Source of the DNA: Arenibacter arenosicollis
GTDB taxonomy: Bacteria; Bacteroidota; Bacteroidia; Flavobacteriales; Flavobacteriaceae
Length of the DNA stretch: 64,000 bases
Reading direction: 5' to 3'
Assembly: GCF_014397245.1 (NCBI RefSeq)
Contig: NZ_JACLHY010000024.1
Location: 1 to 64,000 of the forward strand
Both the position numbers and the translations under genes were made by a program. Positions 1 to 7,869 of this stretch are shown here, piece after piece. The notes below the pieces were generated by a model. It saw only the letters and a program-made list of their open reading frames with translations. It was not told where the DNA came from and did not search any database. Positions within the stretch are counted from its first letter, which is position 1. Every line of letters starts with the position of its first letter.

Positions 1-370
1 TATGCTGTAGAGGTAACGGTAACGGACGACGGTACTCCTGCGGAGTCAACCACGGTCTCCTTTACCTGGAACGTAACGGATGTGCCTGTGAACCAGGCAC
101 CAGTGGTCACCAATCCAGGTGTACAGAACAGTCTTGTGGGTAATACGGTTTCCCTACAGGTTGTCGCCACCGATATGGAGGACGATGGTATGACCTATTC
201 GGCCATTACATTGCCGACGGGGCTATCCATAGATACGGCAACAGGTCTTATCAGTGGTACTATAGTCACGGGTGCAGCCGCGAACAGTCCTTATGCTGTA
301 GAGGTAACGGTAACGGACGACGGTACTCCTGCGGAGTCTACCACGGTCTCCTTTACTTGGAACGTAACGG
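1..370 (+). repeat. In-frame DNA repeat of the Ig-like unit
   Basis: Bases 1-79 recur at 292-370 with two mismatches, a period of 291 bp (97 codons). This is recent internal duplication within the repeat protein and not a CRISPR or mobile element. More copies probably lie upstream of the window. Confidence 0.9.
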
Positions 371-915
371 TGGGTCCTAGCAACGGAGCTCCGGTAGCTG
401 TTGCTACTGCTAATATAGATTCAGGTTCAGCACCTTTAACGGTGACCTTTACGGGCAGCAATTCTATGGACGATGTAGGTATAACGTCATATTTATGGGA
501 TTTTAAGGATGGTACACCTACGAGTTCTACGACCGATCCAGTTCACGTTTTTGAAGAACCTGGTATTTACAGAGTTGAACTAACGGTTTCCGATGGTTTC
601 TTAACAGATACAGAGTTTATAACAATAACCGTTACGCAACCTGAGTCAGAGGAAGAATTGAAGGCGATTATCGCGCCGAATCCTACTAAGGAGAGCGCTA
701 ACGTCTTCGTAATCAATGCTCCTGATGACCAATCGGTAAAGGTAATATACGTACATGATTCTACTGGAAGATATATAGGGGTTATCCTGAATCCAGTATT
801 AATGGACGATCACTACGTTGTTCCCATTTACTCATTGACAGATGGTGTTTATTATATCACGCTGGTAATGGACAATGATGTGTTGTTGCCTGTTAGGCTC
901 GTGGTAAGGAATTAA
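1..915 (+). CDS. C-terminal part of a large secreted Ig-like/PKD protein with a T9SS sorting tail (5' end outside window)
   Basis: The frame is open from base 1, so this is the 3' end of a larger gene. The visible part has the end of one putative-Ig (He_PIG-type) repeat, a complete second repeat of about 97 residues, a PKD-like domain (about residues 130-185 counted from base 82; key stretch YLWDFKDG), and an 80-residue C-terminal domain starting at APNPTKESA. That last domain resembles the type A sorting signal of the type IX secretion system and ends in VRLVVRN. The protein is probably exported across the outer membrane and attached to the surface or released; the repeats suggest adhesion or carbohydrate contact, but no catalytic domain is visible. 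A terminator hairpin follows directly. Confidence 0.85.
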   Translation, partial: YAVEVTVTDDGTPAESTTVSFTWNVTDVPVNQAPVVTNPGVQNSLVGNTVSLQVVATDMEDDGMTYSAITLPTGLSIDTATGLISGTIVTGAAANSPYAVEVTVTDDGTPAESTTVSFTWNVTVGPSNGAPVAVATANIDSGSAPLTVTFTGSNSMDDVGITSYLWDFKDGTPTSSTTDPVHVFEEPGIYRVELTVSDGFLTDTEFITITVTQPESEEELKAIIAPNPTKESANVFVINAPDDQSVKVIYVHDSTGRYIGVILNPVLMDDHYVVPIYSLTDGVYYITLVMDNDVLLPVRLVVRN

Positions 916-937
916 AAGAAAATCAAATAAATTATGA

Positions 938-976
938 AAAGGGAACGGACATTTTTATGTCTGTTCCCTTTTTTAT
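938..976 (+). terminator. Rho-independent terminator of the secreted repeat protein
   Basis: GGGAACGGACAT pairs with ATGTCTGTTCCC (one G-T pair) around a short T loop, followed by a run of T. It lies 23 bases after the stop codon. Confidence 0.85.
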
Positions 977-1312
977 ATGATGGGTGTTCAAAGCCTTTTT
1001 ATTCCAAAAAGATTAAAGCTTTATATCTATTTGAAAGATGCCAAATGTGATTGGCGAGAGATTTTTATTTGAACCTATAATTGGCACGTTAAATAACAAA
1101 CGATTGCTCCTATAAAATTAACAAAAGTGTGCATTCGCAATTGGTCCTAATTGAAACAAAATAGGTTAATTTGAAATTGAGTAAGTATTGGTCAGTAGTT
1201 AATATAGGGTACTATGGTTGAAAATATAAGCAAGTATTAAATGCGTTAATTAGATAATAAGGAAGAAGTAAAGTCTCATATGAGGGTTAAGGAAAATTAA
1301 AACTTAATCGTA
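977..1312. other. Intergenic, nothing recognised
   Basis: AT-rich spacer between the terminator and the convergent phosphatase gene. I see no ORF of note, RNA gene or clear repeat. Confidence 0.5.
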
Positions 1313-2053
1313 TTAATCAAAATTAATATTAGTGTTTTCAATTAGAGGTAATAGCTGTGTCAGCAATTTATCTGTGATCTTAATGTTCTTTAGCAATGTG
1401 AGTTGATGTAAATTGTGTACGTCGGATGCTACAAAGTCAATTAATCCTTCCTCCATTAATCTTATAGCTGTTTTTTGAACTTCTTTACCATAATAATCAC
1501 TTAAAGACAAAAGGTTCAACTGAAACAAAATGCCTTGTTTTTTGTATTTCTTATATTTTGAAAAATTATTATGAAGATAACCATAGCGTTCTGGGTGTGC
1601 CAATATTGGAAAATAGTGATGTTCTGCTATTTTCAATATGGCATCTTTAAAATTTATGGATGGCTGTAAATACGACATTTCTATTAATAAGTACTTCTTA
1701 TTTAAAGGCATTATTGCTTCATTTTCCAAGAGATGCTCAAAGTTGGCATCTATCATATGTTCTGCGGAAGCGTTTATATTAAACTTATCCATACCGGTTT
1801 TAGTCAAAGCTTCCTTTAAGGAGCAGAAAGCTTTTTCAATGGTTTCAGGTGTATTGGGATAATAGTTATGTATAACGTGTGGAGTGAAAATAAATTTGTT
1901 AACCCCAAAATCTGAAAATCCCTTTATCAATATCAAAGAATCGTCAACATTTTTGGCACCATCGTCAATTCCAGGAAGAATGTGATTATGGATATCTATA
2001 AAATTTTCAAGGGAGTCAACTAGGAATTTTTTCTTTTGAAAAAAATGTAACAT
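1313..2053 (-). CDS. CpsB/YwqE-type PHP-fold tyrosine phosphatase (copy 2)
   Basis: 246 residues with the PHP metal-binding motif DIHNHILPGIDDG (about residues 20-32), FTPH near residue 57, AHPERYG, and a late SDVHN motif. Together these are the usual metal ligands of the CpsB/CapC/YwqE family. These manganese-dependent phosphatases remove phosphate from tyrosine kinases that control capsule and exopolysaccharide assembly; that role is inferred here because no polysaccharide export gene lies in the window. It sits 129 bp downstream of a paralogue on the same strand, with the same length and the same N-terminal KKFLVD-type start. The two probably form a tandem duplication and are co-transcribed. 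Confidence 0.85.
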   Translation of the reverse strand: MLHFFQKKKFLVDSLENFIDIHNHILPGIDDGAKNVDDSLILIKGFSDFGVNKFIFTPHVIHNYYPNTPETIEKAFCSLKEALTKTGMDKFNINASAEHMIDANFEHLLENEAIMPLNKKYLLIEMSYLQPSINFKDAILKIAEHHYFPILAHPERYGYLHNNFSKYKKYKKQGILFQLNLLSLSDYYGKEVQKTAIRLMEEGLIDFVASDVHNLHQLTLLKNIKITDKLLTQLLPLIENTNINFD

Positions 2054-2182
2054 GAATGGTAATTTCCCGCAAAGGTAGGATTTAATTAATTAGTTTTTAT
2101 GAATATCCATCACTGCATTAGTGTTTTTGACTACAAATTTAAATGAATGCCCATATGTTTTGATTTGCGGTCAAGAGAAAAT

Positions 2183-2923
2183 TTAATAGAAGGTTTCCAC
2201 GTTCCTATTTAGAATGGGAATTAGCCTATTTAAGGTACTATTACTAAGTTTTATATTTTTGAGTAATTCCAATTGTTGTACATTGTGTATATCCGTACCA
2301 GCAAAGTCTATATAATTGTCCAACAGAAGCTTTTCTGCAATTTTGAACACTTGCTTTCCATAATAGTTACTGAGTGACAATAAATTTAATTGCAGAAAAA
2401 TTCCTTTGGATTTAAAGTCGTGGTATTTTCTGTAATCGGTATGGAGAAAGAAGTAGCGTTCTGGATGGGCCAATATAGGAAAGTACCCCCTAGCCGCAAT
2501 TTTGAATATAGCTTGGTCAAAGTTGATTGGTGTTTGTAGAAAAGGTATTTCTACCAACAAAAATTTATTGCGAATTGGCATAAACATTTTTTGGTCCAAT
2601 AAATTCTCAAAATTAGAATCGATCATATATTCTGAAGATGATTCCAATGCAATGTGCTTCATGCCTAAATTTAATAATTCGTTTTGAACCTTTTTATGTG
2701 CAGAATTTATAGATTCGGAGGTGTTTGGGTAGTAATTTTGACTTACATGTGGTGTAGTTATAATATGCGAAATTCCTATTTCATCAAAACCTTTTATTAT
2801 GTTTAAGGAGTCCGTAGTGTTTTCTGCCCCATCATCTATTCCCGGTAAAATATGGTTATGGATATCTACGAAGTGTCCTAGATAGTCAACCAGAAATTTT
2901 CTCTTATTCAATATTTGGAACAT
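2183..2923 (-). CDS. CpsB/YwqE-type PHP-fold tyrosine phosphatase (copy 1)
   Basis: 246 residues, colinear with the next gene downstream over its whole length. It carries DIHNHILPGIDDG at residues 20-32, TPHVSQNYYPNT near residue 57, AHPERYF and GTDIHN, so all expected PHP metal ligands are present. It is the promoter-proximal member of the tandem pair. Its partner kinase (Wzc/PtkA type) would normally be nearby in a capsule locus, but the upstream side is an unrelated divergent ATP-grasp gene, so the substrate is unknown. Confidence 0.85.
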   Translation of the reverse strand: MFQILNKRKFLVDYLGHFVDIHNHILPGIDDGAENTTDSLNIIKGFDEIGISHIITTPHVSQNYYPNTSESINSAHKKVQNELLNLGMKHIALESSSEYMIDSNFENLLDQKMFMPIRNKFLLVEIPFLQTPINFDQAIFKIAARGYFPILAHPERYFFLHTDYRKYHDFKSKGIFLQLNLLSLSNYYGKQVFKIAEKLLLDNYIDFAGTDIHNVQQLELLKNIKLSNSTLNRLIPILNRNVETFY

Positions 2924-3320
2924 TTGAAGAATTTGATATTTATGAAGTATATCAATAGGTTTAATAAAGTGGATGGTCAGATCTCACTATTTGGCTATAC
3001 AAGTCCGCTATTGGACTAGTTTTGTGTATAATATTCTACCTTATATTTTAATTAGATATTTAATTTTCACATATATTTGTTTCAAAATTATATACTATTG
3101 GGCACTAGCTTAGTAAATTGAAACCTACACTTAAATTCGGGCATACTTTGGTTGTGCTAAACGGTCCAAAATATTGGACGCCGAATTACATTAACGAAGA
3201 TTTATCAAAATTGTTTTGTTTTAGAGGGGAAATCGCTGGTAATCAGGCTGTTTTTTTACTATTAACTTGTATAAATTCGATTTATTTTCTAATTAACACT
3301 AAAAAAAATATCATAATAAA
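2924..3320. other. Divergent intergenic region, one candidate -7 element
   Basis: This 397-bp AT-rich spacer separates the phosphatase pair from the ATP-grasp gene. A TATATTTG sequence at 3072-3079 fits the Bacteroidota -7 consensus TAnnTTTG and would read toward the ATP-grasp gene. A 68-codon TTG-initiated frame (3118-3324) crosses the region but has no recognisable features. Confidence 0.4.
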
Positions 3321-4631
3321 TTGAAAAAAGAGAAATTAAAAAATCAAATAGAGATTAGTCGAAATTTCTTGATTGTCTCCCGTTGGGGAGAAACATTGGA
3401 TATGGCCGTAGCCATACTGGGCGAAGGCCATGCTGTTAAAATGTACATTGAGGATAAACCCTCCAGGGAAATTGGGTATGGATTTGTTCAAAAGGTAAAA
3501 GATTGGAGAAGTCAGGTCGATTGGGCCGATGTTCTGATATTTGACTACACAGGATATGGTAAAATATGTTCGGAATTAAGGGCACAAGGTAAATTAGTAG
3601 TGGGAGGTACGGAATATTCCGATCTTTTGGAGTTAGACCGAAGTTTTGGTCAGGCAGAATTGAAAAAGCAGGGAATTAAAATATTACCATCCAAAGAGTT
3701 TTTTAATTTTCAGGATGCAATAGATTATGTCAAGACCCATCCAAATGCCTATGTGATAAAACCATCAGGCGAAACCCAGGAATACAAACAATTGCTTTTT
3801 GTGGGAAGTGATGATGAAGGGCTGGATGTAATTCGGGTTTTAAAGGCTTATGAGAAATCTTGGGGAAATGATTTTGGTAATTTTCAACTGCAGCGGAAGG
3901 TAAAAGGAGTGGAGGTATCGGCTTCTGCCTATTTCAATGGCAAGGAGTTTATTTATCCCATAAATATTACATTCGAACACAAAAAACTATTTCCAAAGGA
4001 ATTGGGTGTATCTACAGGGGAAATGGGGTCCAGTATGTTTTGGACCAAAGATTCCCCTATTTTCGAGGCTACTTTGAAAAAGTTCGAAAGCAATTTGGCC
4101 AAGGGAGGTTTTATAGGTCAATTGGATATTAATTGTATAGTAAATGGCAACGGTATTTATCCCCTTGAATTTACCTCCAGATTTGGATATCCACAGATAT
4201 TTATACAACGGGCCGGAATTTTGGAACCCCTAGGAAACATGTTTTATAAATTAGCTGCCGGACAGAATTTTAAGATTAACGTTAGAAAAGGATTTCAGGT
4301 CGGCGCATATATGGTGGTACCCCCTTTTCCCTTTGAGGATAAAAAAACCTTTGAACTATTTTCAAAAGATTCTGTAATCGTATTTAAGAAGGATATGAAA
4401 GAAGGCGTGCATCCAATGCACCTTAAGAAAATTAATGACGAATGGTTAATTACAGGTAATACGGGTATTGCCCTTTTGGTTACTGGTACTGGATTAACTA
4501 TGAAGGATGCCCAAAAAATGATGCAGAATAGGATAAGCAATATTATTATAAATAACGTTTATTACAGAACGGATATTGGGGATAGATGGTCCGATGATTT
4601 TGACCGCCTTTGGTCATGGGGTCTGTTATAA
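3321..4631 (+). CDS. ATP-grasp ligase of the GAR-synthetase (PurD)-like group
   Basis: 436 residues. The N-terminus reads as a Rossmann-like strand (FLIVSRWGETLDMA), followed by ADVLIFDYTGYGK and an ATP-grasp body with VVGGTEYSDLLELDR, AYVIKPSGE (nucleotide-contact Lys) and GQLDINCIV...PLEFTSRFGYPQ (late acidic metal-binding segment). The architecture is like phosphoribosylamine-glycine ligase, but the N-terminal GREHAL motif of true PurD is missing, so the amine and acid substrates are unknown. An in-frame stop lies at 3300-3302 and the first ATG comes after the first beta strand, so the TTG at 3321 is the best start. A GNAT gene follows 33 bp downstream, which suggests a two-gene ligation/acetylation unit. 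Confidence 0.7.
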   Translation: MKKEKLKNQIEISRNFLIVSRWGETLDMAVAILGEGHAVKMYIEDKPSREIGYGFVQKVKDWRSQVDWADVLIFDYTGYGKICSELRAQGKLVVGGTEYSDLLELDRSFGQAELKKQGIKILPSKEFFNFQDAIDYVKTHPNAYVIKPSGETQEYKQLLFVGSDDEGLDVIRVLKAYEKSWGNDFGNFQLQRKVKGVEVSASAYFNGKEFIYPINITFEHKKLFPKELGVSTGEMGSSMFWTKDSPIFEATLKKFESNLAKGGFIGQLDINCIVNGNGIYPLEFTSRFGYPQIFIQRAGILEPLGNMFYKLAAGQNFKINVRKGFQVGAYMVVPPFPFEDKKTFELFSKDSVIVFKKDMKEGVHPMHLKKINDEWLITGNTGIALLVTGTGLTMKDAQKMMQNRISNIIINNVYYRTDIGDRWSDDFDRLWSWGLL

Positions 4632-4664
4632 GAGGGGGATATAAATGATGGCAAATCATTTTCT

Positions 4665-5114
4665 ATGGAGTTGATAAATATTGGATCCGATGGTCGGGAT
4701 TTTTTTAAAATTCTACCCAAAGATTGGCAGGATATAATTGTTCCCATATGGGAAGATTATAAAAGGGGTGCCCGTATCTATGTTTTTAAAAATGATGGGG
4801 AATTAGCGGCAGGAGGCATTGTCTTTAATGGGGCTCCTCCAAATATGACGGTTTTTGAAATTGAAGAGGGCCAAAAATACGTGGAATTGGGCTTTCAATA
4901 TATCGGCTTTTTATTCGTAGATCCCAAATACAGAAATCAAGCTTTGGGCTCCAAATGGCTTATGGCGTTAAAAGTAAAATTTCCAAATCAATCTTATTGG
5001 CTCACTATTGAGGAGGAGGGTCTACGATCTTTCTACGAGAAAAATGGATTTAAATGTGTTACTGAAAGCAAGGATCCCAACAATCCGGAATGGATACTTA
5101 TTTATAAACCATAA
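4665..5114 (+). CDS. GNAT-family N-acetyltransferase
   Basis: 149 residues with the GNAT core: strand pairs around YVFKNDGELAAGGIVF, then the acetyl-CoA loop FVDPKYRNQALGSKWL (R/Q-x-x-G-x-G/S variant), and a C-terminal YEKNGF motif typical of the last helix and strand. It probably transfers an acetyl group from acetyl-CoA to an amine; the acceptor is unknown. It lies 33 bp after the ATP-grasp gene on the same strand and is probably in the same transcript. The next gene is convergent. Confidence 0.75.
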   Translation: MELINIGSDGRDFFKILPKDWQDIIVPIWEDYKRGARIYVFKNDGELAAGGIVFNGAPPNMTVFEIEEGQKYVELGFQYIGFLFVDPKYRNQALGSKWLMALKVKFPNQSYWLTIEEEGLRSFYEKNGFKCVTESKDPNNPEWILIYKP

Positions 5115-5194
5115 TAGGCAATGTGTAAGTGCTGTTTGGAATACGAAATTATCTTCTCCCTCTAATCGTTTCTTACCAATGGAATCCAATACTA

Positions 5195-6460
5195 CTAACT
5201 GCTTTCGTGTTCTTCCATATCCTTCCGCAGATCTAATTTTCTAAAAGTAGGGGAGATGGCTCCCGTGAAAAACACTGTAATTAAGGTCATACATCCACCA
5301 AAAACTACTGCTGTAACCGTTCCCATCAATTTAGCTGTAAGTCCACTCTCGAAGGCGCCCAATTCATTCGAGGACCCTACGAACATGGAATTCACTGAAG
5401 CTACCCTGCCACGCATATGATCTGGTGTCCTTAGTTGTAAAATAGTTTGTCTTATGATCATGGAAATTCCATCGGTAACTCCACTGAAAAAGAGCGCGAT
5501 TACCGAAATCCAAAACCAGGTGGAAAGTCCGAATACAATTATGCAAAGCCCAAACCCAAAAATGGATCCCAGTAGTTTTAGACCAGCACGTTTATTCAAA
5601 GGAAAATAAGCGGAGGTAAACATAATAACCAATGCACCCACTGCCGGGGCAGCTCTTAGAATTCCAAACCCCTCTGGCCCAACTTTCAATATATCTTGGG
5701 CATAAATGGGCAAAAGTGCTACGGCTCCCCCAAAGAGCACAGCAACCATATCCAAGGTAATGGCTCCCAAAATAATCTTTGTTCCAAATACAAATTTTAC
5801 ACCCTCTTTTAAACTTTTCATGACGGGTTCGCCAATATTCGGATTTAAAATGGGTTTCTTTTCAATTTTGGTCAAAATTATAAGAGCCATTAAAGAAAAG
5901 GCAAAGATTAGACACATGGACCAATGTACCCCGATTAAATTTATGCTAAAACCCGCTAAAGCAGGCCCGAGAACAGCTGCCATTTGCCAAACAGAACTAC
6001 TCCAAGTAGCTGCATTGGGATATACTTTTTTTGGAACTATCAATGCAAATAACGAAAATATGGTCGGCCCTAAAAAAGCCCTAACAATACCACCAAGAAA
6101 TACCAAAAAATAGATGGAATACAAAACACTGTTCTTGGACCAATCACTTACTATTTGGGGCCAGGTAAGAAGAAACAACCCCAAGCTTATTATGGAAAAG
6201 CCTAAAATACATTTAACAAGTAAACCTTTTTTTTCTTTTTGATCAACAATGTGACCGGCGAACAAAGCCAAGGATACTGCTGGAATTACCTCCATAAGTC
6301 CTATTAGCCCTAGGGAAAGGGGATTTTTGGTCAAAGAATATACTTCCCATTCTATGACGACAAATTGCATGGACCAGGCAAAAACCATAGCAAAACGGAC
6401 AAGTAAAAAAACGTTGAACTCCTTATATCTAAGCGCAGCATATGGGTCTTTTCGTGCCAT
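5195..6460 (-). CDS. MFS transporter (EntS/MFS_3-like), 12 TM
   Basis: 421 residues with about 12 hydrophobic segments. The first TM loop has FAGHIVDQKEKKG, the usual MFS motif A position (G-x-x-x-D-x-x-x-K/R-K-G). TM6-7 are separated by a basic loop (KIEKKPILNP). The C-terminal half contains MRGRVASVNSMF, typical of the enterobactin-exporter-like MFS_3 group. Substrate cannot be read from sequence. The NRPS cluster begins about 1.4 kb away but two genes intervene, so a role in exporting its product is only possible. Confidence 0.75.
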   Translation of the reverse strand: MARKDPYAALRYKEFNVFLLVRFAMVFAWSMQFVVIEWEVYSLTKNPLSLGLIGLMEVIPAVSLALFAGHIVDQKEKKGLLVKCILGFSIISLGLFLLTWPQIVSDWSKNSVLYSIYFLVFLGGIVRAFLGPTIFSLFALIVPKKVYPNAATWSSSVWQMAAVLGPALAGFSINLIGVHWSMCLIFAFSLMALIILTKIEKKPILNPNIGEPVMKSLKEGVKFVFGTKIILGAITLDMVAVLFGGAVALLPIYAQDILKVGPEGFGILRAAPAVGALVIMFTSAYFPLNKRAGLKLLGSIFGFGLCIIVFGLSTWFWISVIALFFSGVTDGISMIIRQTILQLRTPDHMRGRVASVNSMFVGSSNELGAFESGLTAKLMGTVTAVVFGGCMTLITVFFTGAISPTFRKLDLRKDMEEHESS

Positions 6461-6561
6461 GAACTATTTGATATTAACCTTGACCATAAAAAATATTTTA
6501 GTGGTCGACATTAATTAATATTATTGCTCTCTATGCTTAAGAATGTAAAAGTAAAAAGGCA

Positions 6562-7140
6562 TTACAATTTCTTAACAAATTTCGTCAGGATAACAATTTG
6601 TTGTCCGTCTACCTTGCCTTCAATATATTCCGCATTTTCATGGTCTAAGGAAACACGCCTTACAGCAGTACCTCTTTTAGCTACCATGCTTGATCCCTTT
6701 ACTGGTAAGTCTTTGATAAGAACAACGCTATCGCCGGCTTCGATAACGGCACCGTTACTGTCCCGATGAATAATTTGATTTTCGGACGGAGCACCTTCTC
6801 CTGTTGCCTTGGCCCATTCCAATATATCTTCCTCCAAATACATCATATCCAATAAATCTTGAGGCCAACCTTCCTGTCTTCGTCTGCTCAACATGCGCCA
6901 AGCGATTACCTTCACTGGAGTATGCTCGCTCCACATGCTATCATTTAAACATCGCCAGTGATTGGGGTCTGTATTGTCCGGATTTTCTATTTGATCCCTA
7001 CAGATTTCACAAACTAATAGATTGTCTTCTAAATCGCGATTTCTAGGGGGTTGAACTTCCAATACGCTTAATTTTTCGGGACTTGCACATAACTCACATT
7101 GGTGATTACTCCTTTTTCCCAATTCTCGCTCAATATTCAT
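6562..7140 (-). CDS. phnA: PhnA/YjdM-like protein with N-terminal zinc ribbon
   Basis: 192 residues. The N-terminus has two CxxC pairs (Cys15/18 in HQCELC and Cys44/47 in VCEIC), a zinc-ribbon pattern, and the C-terminus has the PhnA domain (RDSNGAVIEAGDSVVLIKDL, VKGSSMVAKRGT, EYIEGKVDGQQIVILTKFVKK). The family was once linked to phosphonate use, but most members have no proven enzymatic role. It is longer than the E. coli protein because of a middle segment rich in Trp and acidic residues (about 60-115). It is transcribed alone or with the MFS gene 100 bp downstream. Confidence 0.8.
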   Translation of the reverse strand: MNIERELGKRSNHQCELCASPEKLSVLEVQPPRNRDLEDNLLVCEICRDQIENPDNTDPNHWRCLNDSMWSEHTPVKVIAWRMLSRRRQEGWPQDLLDMMYLEEDILEWAKATGEGAPSENQIIHRDSNGAVIEAGDSVVLIKDLPVKGSSMVAKRGTAVRRVSLDHENAEYIEGKVDGQQIVILTKFVKKL

Positions 7141-7310
7141 TATAATAGTTTTTATAAGGACAAATGTAAACGAATTGAATTAATGGTAACCATGGAAATG
7201 TTAAAAATGGGTTGGCAATTTAAAGGAAAAATCTGTTTTTGCTTCATACTATGATTAGGTATTGTTTATAAGTTATGGGCGATAAGGTTTATATTACCTT
7301 AATGGAGTTT

Positions 7311-7318
7311 TATTTTTG
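7311..7318 (+). promoter_or_regulatory. Candidate -7 element of the orphan gene
   Basis: TATTTTTG matches TAnnTTTG and lies 13 bases before the ATG at 7332. No good -33 TTTG partner was found at the expected distance, so this is tentative. Confidence 0.35.
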
Positions 7319-7331
7319 TTTCCTTTTTTAG

Positions 7332-7736
7332 ATGGAAGAATTAAAAGTAGGAGACAAATTATATAATGTAAGTCAAAACGGATTTGGCGATTTTTTCAGG
7401 TATTCTTTTTCTGAGGTGGTTCGACTTACCAAAACTTTGGCTGTTTTGGACAACGGGGAGAGATTAAGAAACAAACCTGTAAGGTCTCTTATCAATGGTG
7501 ATATTGGTTTTGCACTGGCCAGCAACAGGTGGGTGTATTGGCACATTGTTTCAGGTGAAATAGAGCAATTGGCCCATGAGGAGAACGAGAAGATCGTAAT
7601 AAATGATTGGTTTAAGGATCGTACTTTTAGTGCATCAGAGAAAAAAATGATTTTCAATTTATTTAAGGAAAAGGGTATTTTAAAAGGGTCTGATAAGAAC
7701 TTGGATCAGACCATAGAGCTATTTAAAAAGTTATAG
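7332..7736 (+). CDS. Small cytosolic protein of unknown function (full-length copy)
   Basis: 134 residues, no signal peptide or membrane segment. The first half reads as a small beta-rich fold (VGDKLYNV, YSFSEVVRLTKTLAVLDNGERLRNKPV), the middle contains NRWVYWHIVSGEIEQLAHEE, and the last 40 residues look helical. I do not recognise the family. Codons 24-97 (7401-7621) are almost identical in DNA to a second, 5'-truncated copy 20 kb away, while the C-terminal 38 residues differ strongly between the copies. The strong DNA identity suggests a recent copying event rather than old divergence. Confidence 0.75.
   Translation: MEELKVGDKLYNVSQNGFGDFFRYSFSEVVRLTKTLAVLDNGERLRNKPVRSLINGDIGFALASNRWVYWHIVSGEIEQLAHEENEKIVINDWFKDRTFSASEKKMIFNLFKEKGILKGSDKNLDQTIELFKKL
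7401..7621 (+). repeat. Left direct repeat (221 bp) bounding the NRPS island
   Basis: Identical to 27492-27712 except one base (C at 7519, G at 27610). Both copies are on the plus strand, 20,091 bp apart. They bracket the TonB receptor, NRPS genes, PPTase and hydrolase. Outside the tract the flanks diverge abruptly on both sides. Confidence 0.95.
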
Positions 7737-7869
7737 ACCTTATGTTGATGGATATGTATTATTTAAATTGATTTAAAATCATTTATACACACCAACTAGG
7801 TCTATTTACTTTTTAAAGTATTTTAGTAACCCAATTTTGAGCATTCTAACTACTGGCATCTAGTAATCT

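Noticed and set aside
1-370. Direct repeat as CRISPR or transposon end
   Set aside because: The repeats are in frame with a 97-codon period and encode an Ig-like unit.
3118-3324. 68-codon TTG-started frame before the ATP-grasp gene
   Set aside because: Low-complexity AT-rich translation, no features, and it ends inside the start of the real gene.
5195-6460. MFS transporter as dedicated exporter of the NRPS product
   Set aside because: It lies outside the direct repeats, two genes away and probably in another transcript, so the link is only possible.
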